Below are positions 40,111-49,857 of a stretch of 64,000 nucleotides of DNA, one piece after another (the stretch's first letter is position 1; the number at the start of each line of letters is the position of its first letter). The stretch is from Thermoanaerobacter ethanolicus JW 200 (GTDB lineage Bacteria; Bacillota; Thermoanaerobacteria; Thermoanaerobacterales; Thermoanaerobacteraceae). A model generated the notes under the pieces. The model had not been told where the DNA came from, did no database searches, and saw nothing but the letters and a program-made list of their open reading frames with translations. Location of the stretch: positions 2,384,501-2,448,500 of the forward strand of contig NZ_CP033580.1 of the NCBI RefSeq assembly GCF_003722315.1, read 5' to 3'. The position numbers and the translations under genes are program-made.

Positions 40111-40138
40111 ATTATACATTTTTTAAACAAAAATACAA
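40111..40138 (-). promoter_or_regulatory. Likely promoter of the second riboswitch operon
   Basis: On the minus strand TTGTAT (40138-40133) and TATAAT (40116-40111) are separated by 16 bp, about 26 bases before the aptamer. Confidence 0.6.
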
Positions 40139-40307
40139 GTGAAAAGGCTACATATTAAAGACTGTTTTTCGGTTTGGATTTATGATTTTTGCTTAGCATT
40201 TAATAAAGCTTAATTATTTTATCTTTTTATCTAATTATACCACAAAATATCTATGGTATAATTATATTGGATAAACAAAATCTTTATAAAAAGGGGTTAG
40301 AATAAAA

Positions 40308-41969
40308 TTGACATCATATGTAAAAAAACGAACATTTACTATATTCGTCTTTCTTACTATCATGTTTTTCGCCCTTATTGTAAGGCTTATATGGATACAG
40401 GGTATAAACTCCGAAAAACTTGCCATGGCAGTCGAAAGGCAAAGTACTGCTGATATCATATTAAAGCCTCAACGGGGCAATATTTATGATGTAAACGGGA
40501 ATATACTTGCCTGTAATGTTCCAGCAGGAGATGTATTTGCGGCTCCTAAATTTATAAAAAACCCAGAAAAAGTTTCTGAAGAACTCTATAAATATTTAAA
40601 TATGGACAAAGATTCACTTTATAAAATTCTTTCAAATAAAAAATCAGAATGGGCTGTACTTGGCAGGTCCATTCCTCTTGAAAATATAAATAAAATAAAA
40701 AGTCTTAACATACCAGGCATATATGTAGAAGATACTTTTATGAGAAATTATCCCAACGGCAAAATGCTATCACAAGTATTAGGGTTCACAGGAATTGATG
40801 GCAATGGTTTGTATGGCCTTGAATATTCTTTAAATAAATACTTAAGTGGTGTACCTGGCCGTGAAATCTCTCTTGTAGATGCAGAAGGTAGAAAAGTAGG
40901 AGTCCCAAGCAAGCTTTACAAACCTACAAATGGTGATAATATTGTCCTCACAATTGATTCTGTAATACAAAGTTATACAGAAAAAGCTATAAAAAATGGC
41001 TATGAAAAGTATAAACCGCAAGATGGTATAACAGCAATAGTTATGAATCCAAAAACGGGTGAAATACTTGCAATGGCTAACTTGCCTGATTTTGACCCAA
41101 ATAATCCGCAAGATGTACCTTCACAAGAATATTGGTCAAATCCTGCAATATCAAGTATTTACGAACCCGGTTCGGTATTTAAAGTGATAACCGCTTCTGC
41201 AGCATTAGAATCAGCTGTAGTTACGCCAAACGAAAAATTCTATGACCCTGGGTATTATATAGTCTCCGGTAGAAAAATTAGAAGTTGGACAGTTTTGGGA
41301 GATATAACTTTTTCGCAAGCTATTGAAAAATCAAGTGATACAGTTTTTATGCAGGTGGTAGAACGTTTAGGCCTTGACACTTTTTATAAATACATATATG
41401 CTTTTGGTTTTGGCTCGCCTACGGGGATTGAACTGCCCGGCGAAGCCAGTGGAATGATTTTGCTAAAGTCAAAAGTATACCCCGTAGACCTCGCCACTAT
41501 GTCATTTGGTCAGGGAATTGCCGTGACTCCTATTCAAATGATTACGGCTTTTTCCGCTGTAATAAACGGTGGAAACCTCATGGTTCCACATATTGTAAAA
41601 TATATTGAAGAGGGAGATAAAATAATTAAAGAATATAAACCTCAAATAGTCAGACAGGTAATTTCTAAAAAAACTTCCGATACAATGAAGTATATACTTG
41701 AAAAAACAGTAACAGAAGGCACTGCTCAAACAGCACAAGTACCTGGCTATACAGTAGGTGGAAAAACAGGTACAACGGAAAATTATGCTCCAGGAAAATA
41801 CGTAGCATCATTTGCTGGATTTGCACCAGTTGAAAACCCAAAAATTGCCGTATTAGTTCTTGTTAAAAATCCTACGCAAAATGGGTATATGGGAGGAGAA
41901 GTAGCCGCGCCAATAGCCCAGGAAATATTAAGAGACACTCTTAGATATTACGATACAGTAAAAAAATAA
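40308..41969 (+). CDS. SpoVD/FtsI-like class B penicillin-binding protein
   Basis: 553 residues from TTG 40308 with AAAGGGG upstream. One N-terminal membrane helix (TIFVFLTIMFFALIVRLIWI), a dimerisation domain (RGNIYDVNGNILA), and a transpeptidase domain. SxxK is in EPGSVFKVI, the second motif is SSD (not SxN) in EKSSDTVFM, and KTGT is in VGGKTGTT. No PASTA domain. Such PBPs cross-link peptidoglycan in division or in the spore cortex. It is divergent from the riboswitch operon and no division genes are nearby, so a sporulation role is a fair guess. Confidence 0.9.
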   Translation: MTSYVKKRTFTIFVFLTIMFFALIVRLIWIQGINSEKLAMAVERQSTADIILKPQRGNIYDVNGNILACNVPAGDVFAAPKFIKNPEKVSEELYKYLNMDKDSLYKILSNKKSEWAVLGRSIPLENINKIKSLNIPGIYVEDTFMRNYPNGKMLSQVLGFTGIDGNGLYGLEYSLNKYLSGVPGREISLVDAEGRKVGVPSKLYKPTNGDNIVLTIDSVIQSYTEKAIKNGYEKYKPQDGITAIVMNPKTGEILAMANLPDFDPNNPQDVPSQEYWSNPAISSIYEPGSVFKVITASAALESAVVTPNEKFYDPGYYIVSGRKIRSWTVLGDITFSQAIEKSSDTVFMQVVERLGLDTFYKYIYAFGFGSPTGIELPGEASGMILLKSKVYPVDLATMSFGQGIAVTPIQMITAFSAVINGGNLMVPHIVKYIEEGDKIIKEYKPQIVRQVISKKTSDTMKYILEKTVTEGTAQTAQVPGYTVGGKTGTTENYAPGKYVASFAGFAPVENPKIAVLVLVKNPTQNGYMGGEVAAPIAQEILRDTLRYYDTVKK

Positions 41970-42179
41970 TAATACCAGTTTATTTAGCACACCAATAAAA
42001 AAATAGGATGGTAAAAAAGTTATATTAAATAACGGCCCTATTATTCAAAAGCATTTTTTCTCTTTGAAAGAAACTCTTCATTAAATGTGTCACATTAAAG
42101 GGGATAAAGAAAGTATATGCCAATAAAAAGAAAGTGTCCAAGCCTATCATCATAATAAGAAAAAAACTATAAATACCCT

Positions 42180-43487
42180 TTACTGACTCACACTGTTTTT
42201 TATTTCCTCTGTTATATCAAAGGCATTTTTGTTATTCTTTATCCCTTCTTTTATTTTTTCTATCACTGTGTTGTTTATTTTACTCCATCCACCAAATTGT
42301 GGGATAATATTTGTATAATTAGTAGCTAATTCAATTCTTTTCATTTTATCGTCTTCAATAATTTTGTCTTTTTTAACTGGTACATAACCTAATTCAATTA
42401 CCTTTTGTTGGTCTTCTGTAATAAACTTTATAAACTTATATTCCATTTCAAGCTTTTTTTCATCCTTTTCTTTCTTTATACCATAGGCATATATTTTAGG
42501 TGATAATGTCAGTGGGATGCCGCTTTCCCCTTCAGGATACATCGCTACATCAAACTCAAACAGCTTTTCTTTTGACTGTAAATTTTTAAGCTGTGCTATT
42601 TTATAGCTTTCTTCTATTAATACAGCAGTGTTTTTAGTAGTAATAAAGTCTTGCCATAATTTTTCTCTGTCTCCCTCAAGTGAAACAGGATTGACCACCT
42701 TATATTTATTGAATAAATCCAAAACTTTTTGCACCCCTGAAACTGCTTGAGGGCCAAAAAAAGAATACTTTTCTTTGTCAAAAGCCCTCGCACCATCTAA
42801 AAGTAAAAACCCCCATAAATTATAGCTATAAGGCGCGAGAGAAAGACCTAATCCATAAAAATATTTTTTATCCTTTTTCCCTTCAGTGTAGGTGAGTTTT
42901 GCCATACTATCAACAAATTCTTCGTAATTCCATTCCCCATTTTCAGGCAATTGAATTTCTTTTTCGGCAAACATATCAACATTTAAAAAAAGAACATTAG
43001 TATACATTCCTAAAGGCATTCCATAAATATTGCCTTTATAACTTATAGCATCAATAACGCCTTCCTTGTATTGCTTCTTAAACGCTTCATCTACATATTT
43101 ATTGATAGGACTTAAATAATCCTTTGAAATAAAATAAAAATCTGCCCCAACAGGTAAAATATCTGGCAAAGAGCCATCTTTAGAAGAGTTAATCAGTTTT
43201 TCATATCCGTCTTTGTATGAAAGAGGCTCAAAATCTATTACCACACCCGGGTATTTGTACTGAAATAATTCTATTTTCTTTTTTATAAATTTAAATCCTC
43301 CCGGGTCTCCTATTGAAGGATGAGGAAAATCCCAAAAAGTTATTATCCCCCTAAACTCCTCTTCTACCTGATTTTTTTCTTGTATTTGTTCTTTTTCATA
43401 AAGATTCATATAGTAAGGCCAATATATAAGAAAAAATATCACTAACAAATATAACAAAATAGTAAAAGGCTTTCTCACATTAACCAC
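42180..43487 (-). CDS. Membrane-anchored family-1 extracellular solute-binding protein (orphan)
   Basis: 435 residues. One N-terminal hydrophobic helix (PFTILLYLLVIFFLIYWPYY) without a lipobox, then a sugar-type binding domain (IELFQYKYPGVVIDFEPLSY; GNIYGMPLGMYTNVLFLN). No permease or ATPase genes are beside it, so it either serves a transporter encoded elsewhere or acts as a sensor. ATG 43487 lies after AAGAGGTGGTTAATGTG. The IS1182 copy lies just upstream. Confidence 0.8.
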   Translation of the reverse strand: MVNVRKPFTILLYLLVIFFLIYWPYYMNLYEKEQIQEKNQVEEEFRGIITFWDFPHPSIGDPGGFKFIKKKIELFQYKYPGVVIDFEPLSYKDGYEKLINSSKDGSLPDILPVGADFYFISKDYLSPINKYVDEAFKKQYKEGVIDAISYKGNIYGMPLGMYTNVLFLNVDMFAEKEIQLPENGEWNYEEFVDSMAKLTYTEGKKDKKYFYGLGLSLAPYSYNLWGFLLLDGARAFDKEKYSFFGPQAVSGVQKVLDLFNKYKVVNPVSLEGDREKLWQDFITTKNTAVLIEESYKIAQLKNLQSKEKLFEFDVAMYPEGESGIPLTLSPKIYAYGIKKEKDEKKLEMEYKFIKFITEDQQKVIELGYVPVKKDKIIEDDKMKRIELATNYTNIIPQFGGWSKINNTVIEKIKEGIKNNKNAFDITEEIKNSVSQ

Positions 43488-43519
43488 CTCTTACTATCTA
43501 TATTCTAAAAATTACTCTT

Positions 43520-45456
43520 GATTCTAGTGTAAAAAGCCTCTTTTCTTTATGAAGAAGTATAAATATAAAATAGATTGAATAAATAAACATAAAAATATAG
43601 GTAGTACAAATTTTCATAGAATTATGTTAGAATCAAAGAAGCAAAAATTACAACAAATGGGGTGTTGCACTTGTTTAGAGAAAACAGCGACCATCTCCAA
43701 CAATCATTATTTGAAAGTGTTAACTTCATGGATTCAAGGATAAAGGCTAAACTAGAAAAATCATGGGCACCCATATTCTATAAATACGTGTTCTGCAACA
43801 TCGATGAAAAACCCTTTTCAGTTTTATACAGTGATACAGGAAGGCCTAATTTCCCGGTTAACATACTCCTTTCCCTGGAATACATAAAACACCTTAAAAA
43901 CTACTCTGATGATGAACTTATCGAAAACTTCAACTTCAATTACCTGATAAATTACGCTGTAGGAATAAGGACATTAGGAGGCATGAACCTTTCAGAGAAA
44001 ACCTTGTATGACTTTAGATCAAGAATATACCAATACCTCATAAAACATCCTGAACAAGAAGACTTGATATTCGGGCAGTTTTTAAATCTTACCAGGATTT
44101 TTGCCAAAGAAGCAGGCATATCCATAAAAGAACAGCGCATGGACTCCACCATGTTCATGTCAAACATCAAAAAAGCAGGAAGAATCGCCCTTGCCTTTGA
44201 TGTACTTTACAGGGCAGTAAAATCCATCCCTGAAGATAGACTTTCAGAGAACCTGAAAGAAGTTCTTAACCCTGAATTCAAGACAGAAGTGATACACAAA
44301 ACCAAGCCTTCAGAAAGCGAAAGCAGGCTCGAAATGCTCTTGAATCTGTGCCAGGAAGCAAAGGAAACAATCGAAAATATTCCCGGACTTGGGAAATCCG
44401 ATGCATATAGAATCCTCACAAGATTCCTGTCAGAACAGGCATACTACGACGAAAAAACCAAGAAGCTTAAGGCCAAAGACAGCAAAAGCATACCCAGCGA
44501 CTCCCTTCAGTCAGCATACGATGAGGATGCCACTTATCGCAAGAAGGGGAACAAAGTTGAAAGCGGATACGTTTTAAACCTTAGCGAAACCTGTTCAAAA
44601 GAAAATCCCTTCCAGCTCATAACAGACTATACGGTAGAAAAGAACATAAAAAGCGATGTAGAACTTTTAAAAGAAAGACTACCTATTGTAAAACAAAATA
44701 CCGAATGCCAAGAAGTCTATGTAGACGGTGGTTATTACTCCGAAGAAGTAGTGCAAATTGCAAAAGAAAACGGTGTGGAACTCCACTTTACCGACTTAAG
44801 CGGCAGGAAGCCTATTTCTAGGATATCAGTGACCGAATATGAAATAGATGAAGAAACGAAAGTGATAACGAAGTGCCCAAGGGGAATAATACCCATCCAT
44901 GCCGGTGTTAAGAAGGGGCAGACGGTGGCCCATTTTCCAAAAGAAGCCTGTGCAATGTGTGAATTGAAAAATCAATGTTACTGCAAAGAACAGAAAAAAG
45001 ATTACGTGGTGAGGATAAATCTAAAATCGATAGAAGCAGCCAAACAACGGGAAAAGATAGAATGTAGGTGTGAGGAAGACAAGAGCAAAAGAGCTGCAAT
45101 AGAAGGTACCAATTCAGCCTTGAAGAGGGGTCATGGTCTTTCGAAGCTTCGAGTAAGGGGACTTGTAAAATGTAGAGTAAACGTAGGCTTAAAGGTATTG
45201 GCCCAGAACTTTAAGCGTTTTGCAAGATACATGTTGGAGCGAGCTAAAAAAGCTATTCCAGAGATCCAAGGGGGAGGTGTGCCCATATTGGCCCAATAAA
45301 TGGTAATAACGTATTATAAAGGTAAAATGTAAGCTTTTCTCGGCAGACTTTACACTGGATTTTTGTTATCATAGGTGTAAATTACCACAATTTACCTAAA
45401 TAAATTGTCAAAGTACAGAAAAGCAGATTCTAAAATTGAGTTTTTACACTAGAATC
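43520..45456 (+). mobile_element. IS1182-family insertion sequence
   Basis: Perfect 16-bp terminal inverted repeats GATTCTAGTGTAAAAA (43520-43535) and TTTTTACACTAGAATC (45441-45456), flanked by a 6-bp direct repeat ACTCTT (43514-43519 and 45457-45462). 1937 bp with one transposase gene. All borders are clean, implying a recent insertion in an intergenic region. Confidence 0.93.
43671..45299 (+). CDS. IS1182-family transposase
   Basis: About 542 residues from TTG 43671 (GGGGTG upstream); a GTG at 43662 is also possible. N-terminal DUF772 domain (RPNFPVNILLSLEYIKHLKN), then DDE motifs: RMDSTMFMSN, VYVDGGYYSEE and AAIEGTNSALKRGHGLSKLR. A Cys cluster (CAMCELKNQCYC) is present. Intact and bounded by perfect terminal repeats. 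Confidence 0.93.
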   Translation: MFRENSDHLQQSLFESVNFMDSRIKAKLEKSWAPIFYKYVFCNIDEKPFSVLYSDTGRPNFPVNILLSLEYIKHLKNYSDDELIENFNFNYLINYAVGIRTLGGMNLSEKTLYDFRSRIYQYLIKHPEQEDLIFGQFLNLTRIFAKEAGISIKEQRMDSTMFMSNIKKAGRIALAFDVLYRAVKSIPEDRLSENLKEVLNPEFKTEVIHKTKPSESESRLEMLLNLCQEAKETIENIPGLGKSDAYRILTRFLSEQAYYDEKTKKLKAKDSKSIPSDSLQSAYDEDATYRKKGNKVESGYVLNLSETCSKENPFQLITDYTVEKNIKSDVELLKERLPIVKQNTECQEVYVDGGYYSEEVVQIAKENGVELHFTDLSGRKPISRISVTEYEIDEETKVITKCPRGIIPIHAGVKKGQTVAHFPKEACAMCELKNQCYCKEQKKDYVVRINLKSIEAAKQREKIECRCEEDKSKRAAIEGTNSALKRGHGLSKLRVRGLVKCRVNVGLKVLAQNFKRFARYMLERAKKAIPEIQGGGVPILAQ

Positions 45457-45470
45457 ACTCTTAAATAACT

Positions 45471-45511
45471 AAAAAAGCAGGATAGCTTTCCTAATTCTAC
45501 CCTGCTTTTTT
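45471..45511 (-). terminator. Terminator after the transaldolase gene
   Basis: AAAAAAGCAGGATAG and CTACCCTGCTTTTTT pair around a short loop, with one mismatch, just downstream of the stop at 45518. Confidence 0.8.
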
Positions 45512-45517
45512 ATCAAT

Positions 45518-46168
45518 TTATATTTTTAGCCCTGCTTTTCTCCAATCCTCTTTAAATCTTTCTATTCCCGCATCTGTCAACGGATGTTTTACCATCTGCA
45601 TGAGCACTTTATATGGTACTGTCGCTATATGTGCCCCTAGTTTTGCTGCCTGTAAAACATGTATAGGATGTCTTACACTTGCAGTTATTATCTCTGTATC
45701 TATGTCGTAATTATTGAATATCGTAACAATATCCTCAATAATCTGCAAGCCATCTGTATTTATATCATCAAGCCTTCCTACAAAAGGACTTACATATGTC
45801 GCACCTGCACGAGCTGCTAATAAAGCTTGATTTGCTGTAAATATTAGCGTCACATTTGTTTTAATTCCTTCTTTTGAAAGAACATTTACTGCTTTCAACC
45901 CTTCAGCCGTCATAGGAATTTTTATTACTATATTTTTATGTATCTTTGCCAATTCTCTTGCTTCCTTAATCATACCCTCATGGTCATCGCTTATAACTTC
46001 TGCACTTATAGGACCATCTACAATTTGAGTAATTTCTTTTACTACCTCAATAAAATCTCTTCCTTCTTTGGCAATAAGAGATGGGTTTGTAGTAACACCT
46101 GATATTACACCTAATGCATTAGCTTCTCTTATTTCGTCAACATTTGCAGTGTCAAGAAAAAATTTCAT
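45518..46168 (-). CDS. tal: Transaldolase (TalC/MipB-type)
   Basis: 216 residues from ATG 46168 with GGAGGGATGAAGTG upstream. The short TIM-barrel type: [17 protein letters not shown] start, [13 protein letters not shown], Schiff-base Lys in [13 protein letters not shown] near residue 83, and [17 protein letters not shown]. Converts sedoheptulose-7-P and glyceraldehyde-3-P to erythrose-4-P and fructose-6-P; some relatives are fructose-6-P aldolases. It follows a truncated AraM-like gene. Confidence 0.93.
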   Translation of the reverse strand: MKFFLDTANVDEIREANALGVISGVTTNPSLIAKEGRDFIEVVKEITQIVDGPISAEVISDDHEGMIKEARELAKIHKNIVIKIPMTAEGLKAVNVLSKEGIKTNVTLIFTANQALLAARAGATYVSPFVGRLDDINTDGLQIIEDIVTIFNNYDIDTEIITASVRHPIHVLQAAKLGAHIATVPYKVLMQMVKHPLTDAGIERFKEDWRKAGLKI

Positions 46169-46272
46169 CACTTCATCCCTCCGTTATCAATTTATTTACC
46201 TTTATTATATATCTAACTTTAAAAAATTAAAAGCCATGCTTTATACTGTGGAAAATAAAGGTTATTTCATTT

Positions 46273-46889
46273 TTAAACTGTGCCTAAAAATTTTTTAACT
46301 TTTTTAAATAATTTTTCAATAGGAAAATTTATATCTTCTGCAAGTCTTAAGATCGTATAATTTTTTCTTATCTCTTTAGCATTATTTAACATATCGTAAA
46401 GTAAAACTTCATTTACCCCTATTTCATTTAATTCAGATGGAGCACCTATTGTTTGTAATAAATTCTGAATGGTTGCTGCATCAGGAACATTTATTTTTAC
46501 CCAATTTCTCATATGATCCCAGTTTTTAAGTATCTTCTCTTGTCTTTGTTTTCTTTTTACCTCATCTAAATAAAAATAATTTAAATTACTCAAAACTTCG
46601 TTAGCTATAGCACCATATGCATTTTTTATCCTCGCTTCAAATTCATCACCATTTAGTGAAAGTTTTTTTGACATAAGCTTTTTTATATCGTCCAGTGTAA
46701 ATGAAAATATGTAATGATAAATTTCTGAAATAATAACGCTGGTTACGCCGACTTTTGTCCCATGAAGATGATGTTCATTTTCAGATAATATTTCTCTCAT
46801 CTCTAAATAATGTGATAAATGATGTTCTGCGCCAGATGCAGGACGTGAATTACCAAATTTAAGCATTGCAATTCCTGAAATAATAAGCG
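46273..46889 (-). pseudogene. AraM/EgsA-like glycerol-1-phosphate dehydrogenase, C-terminal fragment cut by IS110
   Basis: The frame is open from the IS border (46889), reading EALIISGIAMLKFGNSRPASG then AEHHLSHYLEM, the metal-binding GAEHH..H region of AraM/EgsA dehydrogenases, and on to a full C-terminus. The N-terminal half, with the NAD site, is missing: the DNA beyond the IS (48817 on) does not continue the gene and has a stop in the expected frame. Unlike simple insertion, this needs a rearrangement. The Met at 46866 has no ribosome site. Confidence 0.75.
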
Positions 46890-48816
46890 CCTCCCTCTAT
46901 TATCTTTTATTTTCTCTTAATATCTTAGTTTTTCTTTAATTTTCTCATCACAACAAGAGCATCTCATGGCTTATATTATCATTTCTTACTTATCTAACCA
47001 TTAAATAGGTAAGTTTAATAAACCTCATATCCTATTTCCATATTATGGCGGGATAGCTCCACTTATCTCATGGGGTTTACCCTCCCATGTCTTACTGGAT
47101 CTTAGTCCTTAATTCCTTCGTTCTACCTGCCATGAGGTGGATGTCATTTCTGCTCCATTGCAGGGTCTTTGCCCGTATGGTGATTATTCTTGTATGACAA
47201 TTCCCGCTCTTGTTGTCAATATACCATCTTGACTAGTTGTTTTTGTTTTATTCCTTACTTTACCTTTTATGTCACGTCGTTCACACTTTCGTTTTCCCTA
47301 AAAATTAATTCTTCTTAAGGGTCAGCTTTTTAGATGTGAGTAATTTAAAGCTGAAGAGAAGATGATTAACCCTTAATTGATTTGATAGTATGTTAGCACT
47401 TTTTATGCAGCTTCCTGTAAGGCTGGCCTCTTTATGTCCTTCATCATCTTGATTGGGTCATATTTTACTCCTTTTTTTAATATGACATAAAATACCCTTA
47501 TCAGTTTGTTGCACAATACTATTAGTGATTGCTTCTTTTTTAGCGGGTTTTGCGCTCTGGTAGTGTAATATTTGTGTAGTTCACGAAACTCTTCGTTTTT
47601 TGCAACCAAGGCCATTACTGCATTAAATAGTACTCTCCTCAATCGCTTCCTCCCTCTTTTACTTATTGTCGTTTCTCCTTTATGTTTACCAGAGCTATTC
47701 TCTACTAGGTTTAATCCTCCTAGTTTTTGTATCTGTTTTGGATGTTCATATTTCTCAATATCTCCTACTTCTGCAATAAAACCTGCTACTGTATTTACTC
47801 CTATCCCTTTGATTTCTAGTAGTTCTTTAACCCCTGGTATCTCAACTATTAATTCTTCTATCTTCTTCTCTATTTCTTCAATTTGTTTTTTGAGAAATTC
47901 GTATTGTTCAATGAGAGTCTTTATCTCGTATTCCGCCATCTTTATGCCCTGCTTCTTCCCTATGCTCTCCTTAGCAGTTTCTATCAGCTTTATAGCCCTT
48001 TTTTCTCCTACCCCTCTTTGTACTTCTTTCTTCCATATCGATATTATTTCTTCAGCACTCTTTTTTGCTATCTTCTCAGGCGTTGGAAATTCTCTTAATG
48101 TGATAAGTGCTGCTTTCCCTTCCCAGTCTGAAAATACGGTGTTAAACTCCGGAAAGTATATGTCCATCCATCTTGTTATTTGATTTTTTGTCATCCCTAT
48201 TTGTTTGTTCAACCTGTCTTTTATGTCCATCGCTACCCTTAATTCTGCATATACTCCTTCAGGTATTGTCGGCTCTACATATCTCCCATCTTTTACTAGC
48301 ATTGCTATTGTTTTTGGGTCTTTTTTATCGCTTTTTGTGGGAGAATTGTCATCTAATTCTTTGCTCCTCTTTACATGAAATGGATTAACCAATACTACCT
48401 TTATGTTATTGTCTTTAAGGTATTGGGCAAAACATAGCCAATATTGCCCTGTCGGTTCTATCCCTACTATTAGTTTGTTTTTCTTATGTCTCTCCATCAA
48501 CTCTTTTGCCCATCTAAAAAATTTTGTCATACCTTCTCTATTGTTTTCAAATCTTAGGTATTTCCCATATTCTACTCCTCTGTAGTCAAATGCTCTGGCA
48601 TAATGGCTTTCTTTTGCTATGTCTACTCCCGCAATTAATGTGTCTTCTGTTACTTGCAAAATCTTTTCATTTTGTGTATACTTCATTTTAGGTACCTCCT
48701 GTTTATTTTGATAATTCGAGGTAAGTTCTAGAACTTACACTCTGTATTTTATCAGGAGGTACTTATTTTTTCAAAGTTCATTCTTCCTTATTTTTTATTC
48801 ATTACAGGAATGCTCC
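46890..48816 (-). mobile_element. IS110-family insertion sequence, copy 2
   Basis: 1927 bp, in the same orientation as copy 1 (16626-18552) and apparently identical to it apart from T at 47093 (C at 16829). Borders are again CCTCC and GCTCC (GGAG on the minus strand). The left flank is inside the AraM-like gene; the right flank is unrelated noncoding DNA. Confidence 0.9.
47403..48686 (-). CDS. IS110-family transposase (DEDD), copy 2
   Basis: 427 residues, identical in sequence to the copy at 17139-18422. DEDD motifs (VDIAKESHYA, GIEPTGQYW, SDKKDPKTIA) and the C-terminal Ser region (ENSSGKHKGETTISKRG) are intact. Two identical copies in direct orientation indicate recent transposition or gene conversion. 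Confidence 0.93.
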   Translation of the reverse strand: MKYTQNEKILQVTEDTLIAGVDIAKESHYARAFDYRGVEYGKYLRFENNREGMTKFFRWAKELMERHKKNKLIVGIEPTGQYWLCFAQYLKDNNIKVVLVNPFHVKRSKELDDNSPTKSDKKDPKTIAMLVKDGRYVEPTIPEGVYAELRVAMDIKDRLNKQIGMTKNQITRWMDIYFPEFNTVFSDWEGKAALITLREFPTPEKIAKKSAEEIISIWKKEVQRGVGEKRAIKLIETAKESIGKKQGIKMAEYEIKTLIEQYEFLKKQIEEIEKKIEELIVEIPGVKELLEIKGIGVNTVAGFIAEVGDIEKYEHPKQIQKLGGLNLVENSSGKHKGETTISKRGRKRLRRVLFNAVMALVAKNEEFRELHKYYTTRAQNPLKKKQSLIVLCNKLIRVFYVILKKGVKYDPIKMMKDIKRPALQEAA

Positions 48817-49006
48817 CTTCATTCATCAAACAATTTCATACTTTTTCATTTTTACTTTAACTCCTAGTAAGTCAGCCATACTGTAGTGAAAAATCAAGGC
48901 ATTGAAAATCAACAAATATAAGTGATATTTTTATACACCAATTTAAGTAGGAGCATATCCGGATATCCCATTTAATCTTTTAGGATATCCGGATATATTT
49001 TTTATT
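48817..49006. other. Noncoding stretch right of IS110 copy 2
   Basis: No gene is seen. ATATCCGGATATCC (48956-48969 region) and its complement (48982-48999 region) form a palindrome after the gene ending at 49007. T residues follow on the plus strand only, so it would stop rightward transcription, or act as a protein site. A 17-codon peptide (MADLLGVKVK...) near 48880 is too short to trust. Confidence 0.4.
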
Positions 49007-49840
49007 CTATTTTTTTATTTTTAAACTCTTAAATTTTTCAGCTTGAGCTTTTATTGCTAATTCGGTTGGCAGACGTTCCATACTGGATGCTCCAAAGAAA
49101 CCCACAATACCTTTTGTATGATCAAAAATATATTGTACATCTTCTGGTTCAGCAATAGGTCCACCATGGCACAAAACAAGGATATCTGGATTTACTTCTT
49201 TTGCTGCATCGTGTATAGCCTGAATTCGTTTAGCAGATTCTTCTAAAGTAAGAGCTGTTTTAGCACCAATTGATCCTTTTGTAGTTAATCCCATATGGGC
49301 TACCAAAATATCCGCACCTGCTTTAGCCATTTTAACTGCATCATCTTCATTAAACACATAAGGACATGTAAGCATATCTAATTCATGTGCAAGAGCTATC
49401 ATTTCTACTTCCTTGTAATACCCCATATCTGTTTCCTCTAAATTTTGGCGGAATTGACCATCTATCAAGCCAACTGTAGGGAAATTTTGAACACCTGTAA
49501 ATCCCATTTCTTTTAATTGTTTTAAAAAAACCGGCATTAACCTAAACGGATCTGTGCCACAAACTCCTGCAAGAACAGCAGTATCCCTCACTAGTGGCAA
49601 AACTTCGCTTGCCATTTCAACAACAATTTGATTTGCATCACCATAAGGCATCAACCCCGCAAGAGAGCCTCGCCCTGCCATTCTATAACGACCTGAATTG
49701 TAAATAATGATTAGGTCCACACCACCTTGTACGGAAAACTTAGCTGAAATTCCCGTACCAGCTCCTGCACCAATTATAGGTTTCCCTTCTTCGACTACTT
49801 TTTTTAACCTGCTTAACGCAACTTCTCTGCTAATTGCCAT
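49007..49840 (-). CDS. TIM-barrel 'signal transduction' / phosphoenolpyruvate hydrolase-family protein
   Basis: 277 residues. [20 protein letters not shown] near residue 19, [20 protein letters not shown] and [20 protein letters not shown] are conserved features of the PEP-mutase-like TIM-barrel family. Together with the UPF0261 protein upstream it makes the two halves of plant Tm-1-like proteins, where the domains are fused. Second gene of a probable sigma-54-dependent pair. Its own homologue forms the N-terminal domain of the regulator at 51265. The reaction is unknown. Confidence 0.85.
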   Translation of the reverse strand: MAISREVALSRLKKVVEEGKPIIGAGAGTGISAKFSVQGGVDLIIIYNSGRYRMAGRGSLAGLMPYGDANQIVVEMASEVLPLVRDTAVLAGVCGTDPFRLMPVFLKQLKEMGFTGVQNFPTVGLIDGQFRQNLEETDMGYYKEVEMIALAHELDMLTCPYVFNEDDAVKMAKAGADILVAHMGLTTKGSIGAKTALTLEESAKRIQAIHDAAKEVNPDILVLCHGGPIAEPEDVQYIFDHTKGIVGFFGASSMERLPTELAIKAQAEKFKSLKIKK

Positions 49841-49857
49841 TTTTTATCCCCTCCATT

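Noticed and set aside
48956-48999. Palindrome as terminator of the gene ending at 49007
   Set aside because: On the minus strand the T-rich tract comes before the stem, not after it, so it cannot act as a classical terminator for that gene.
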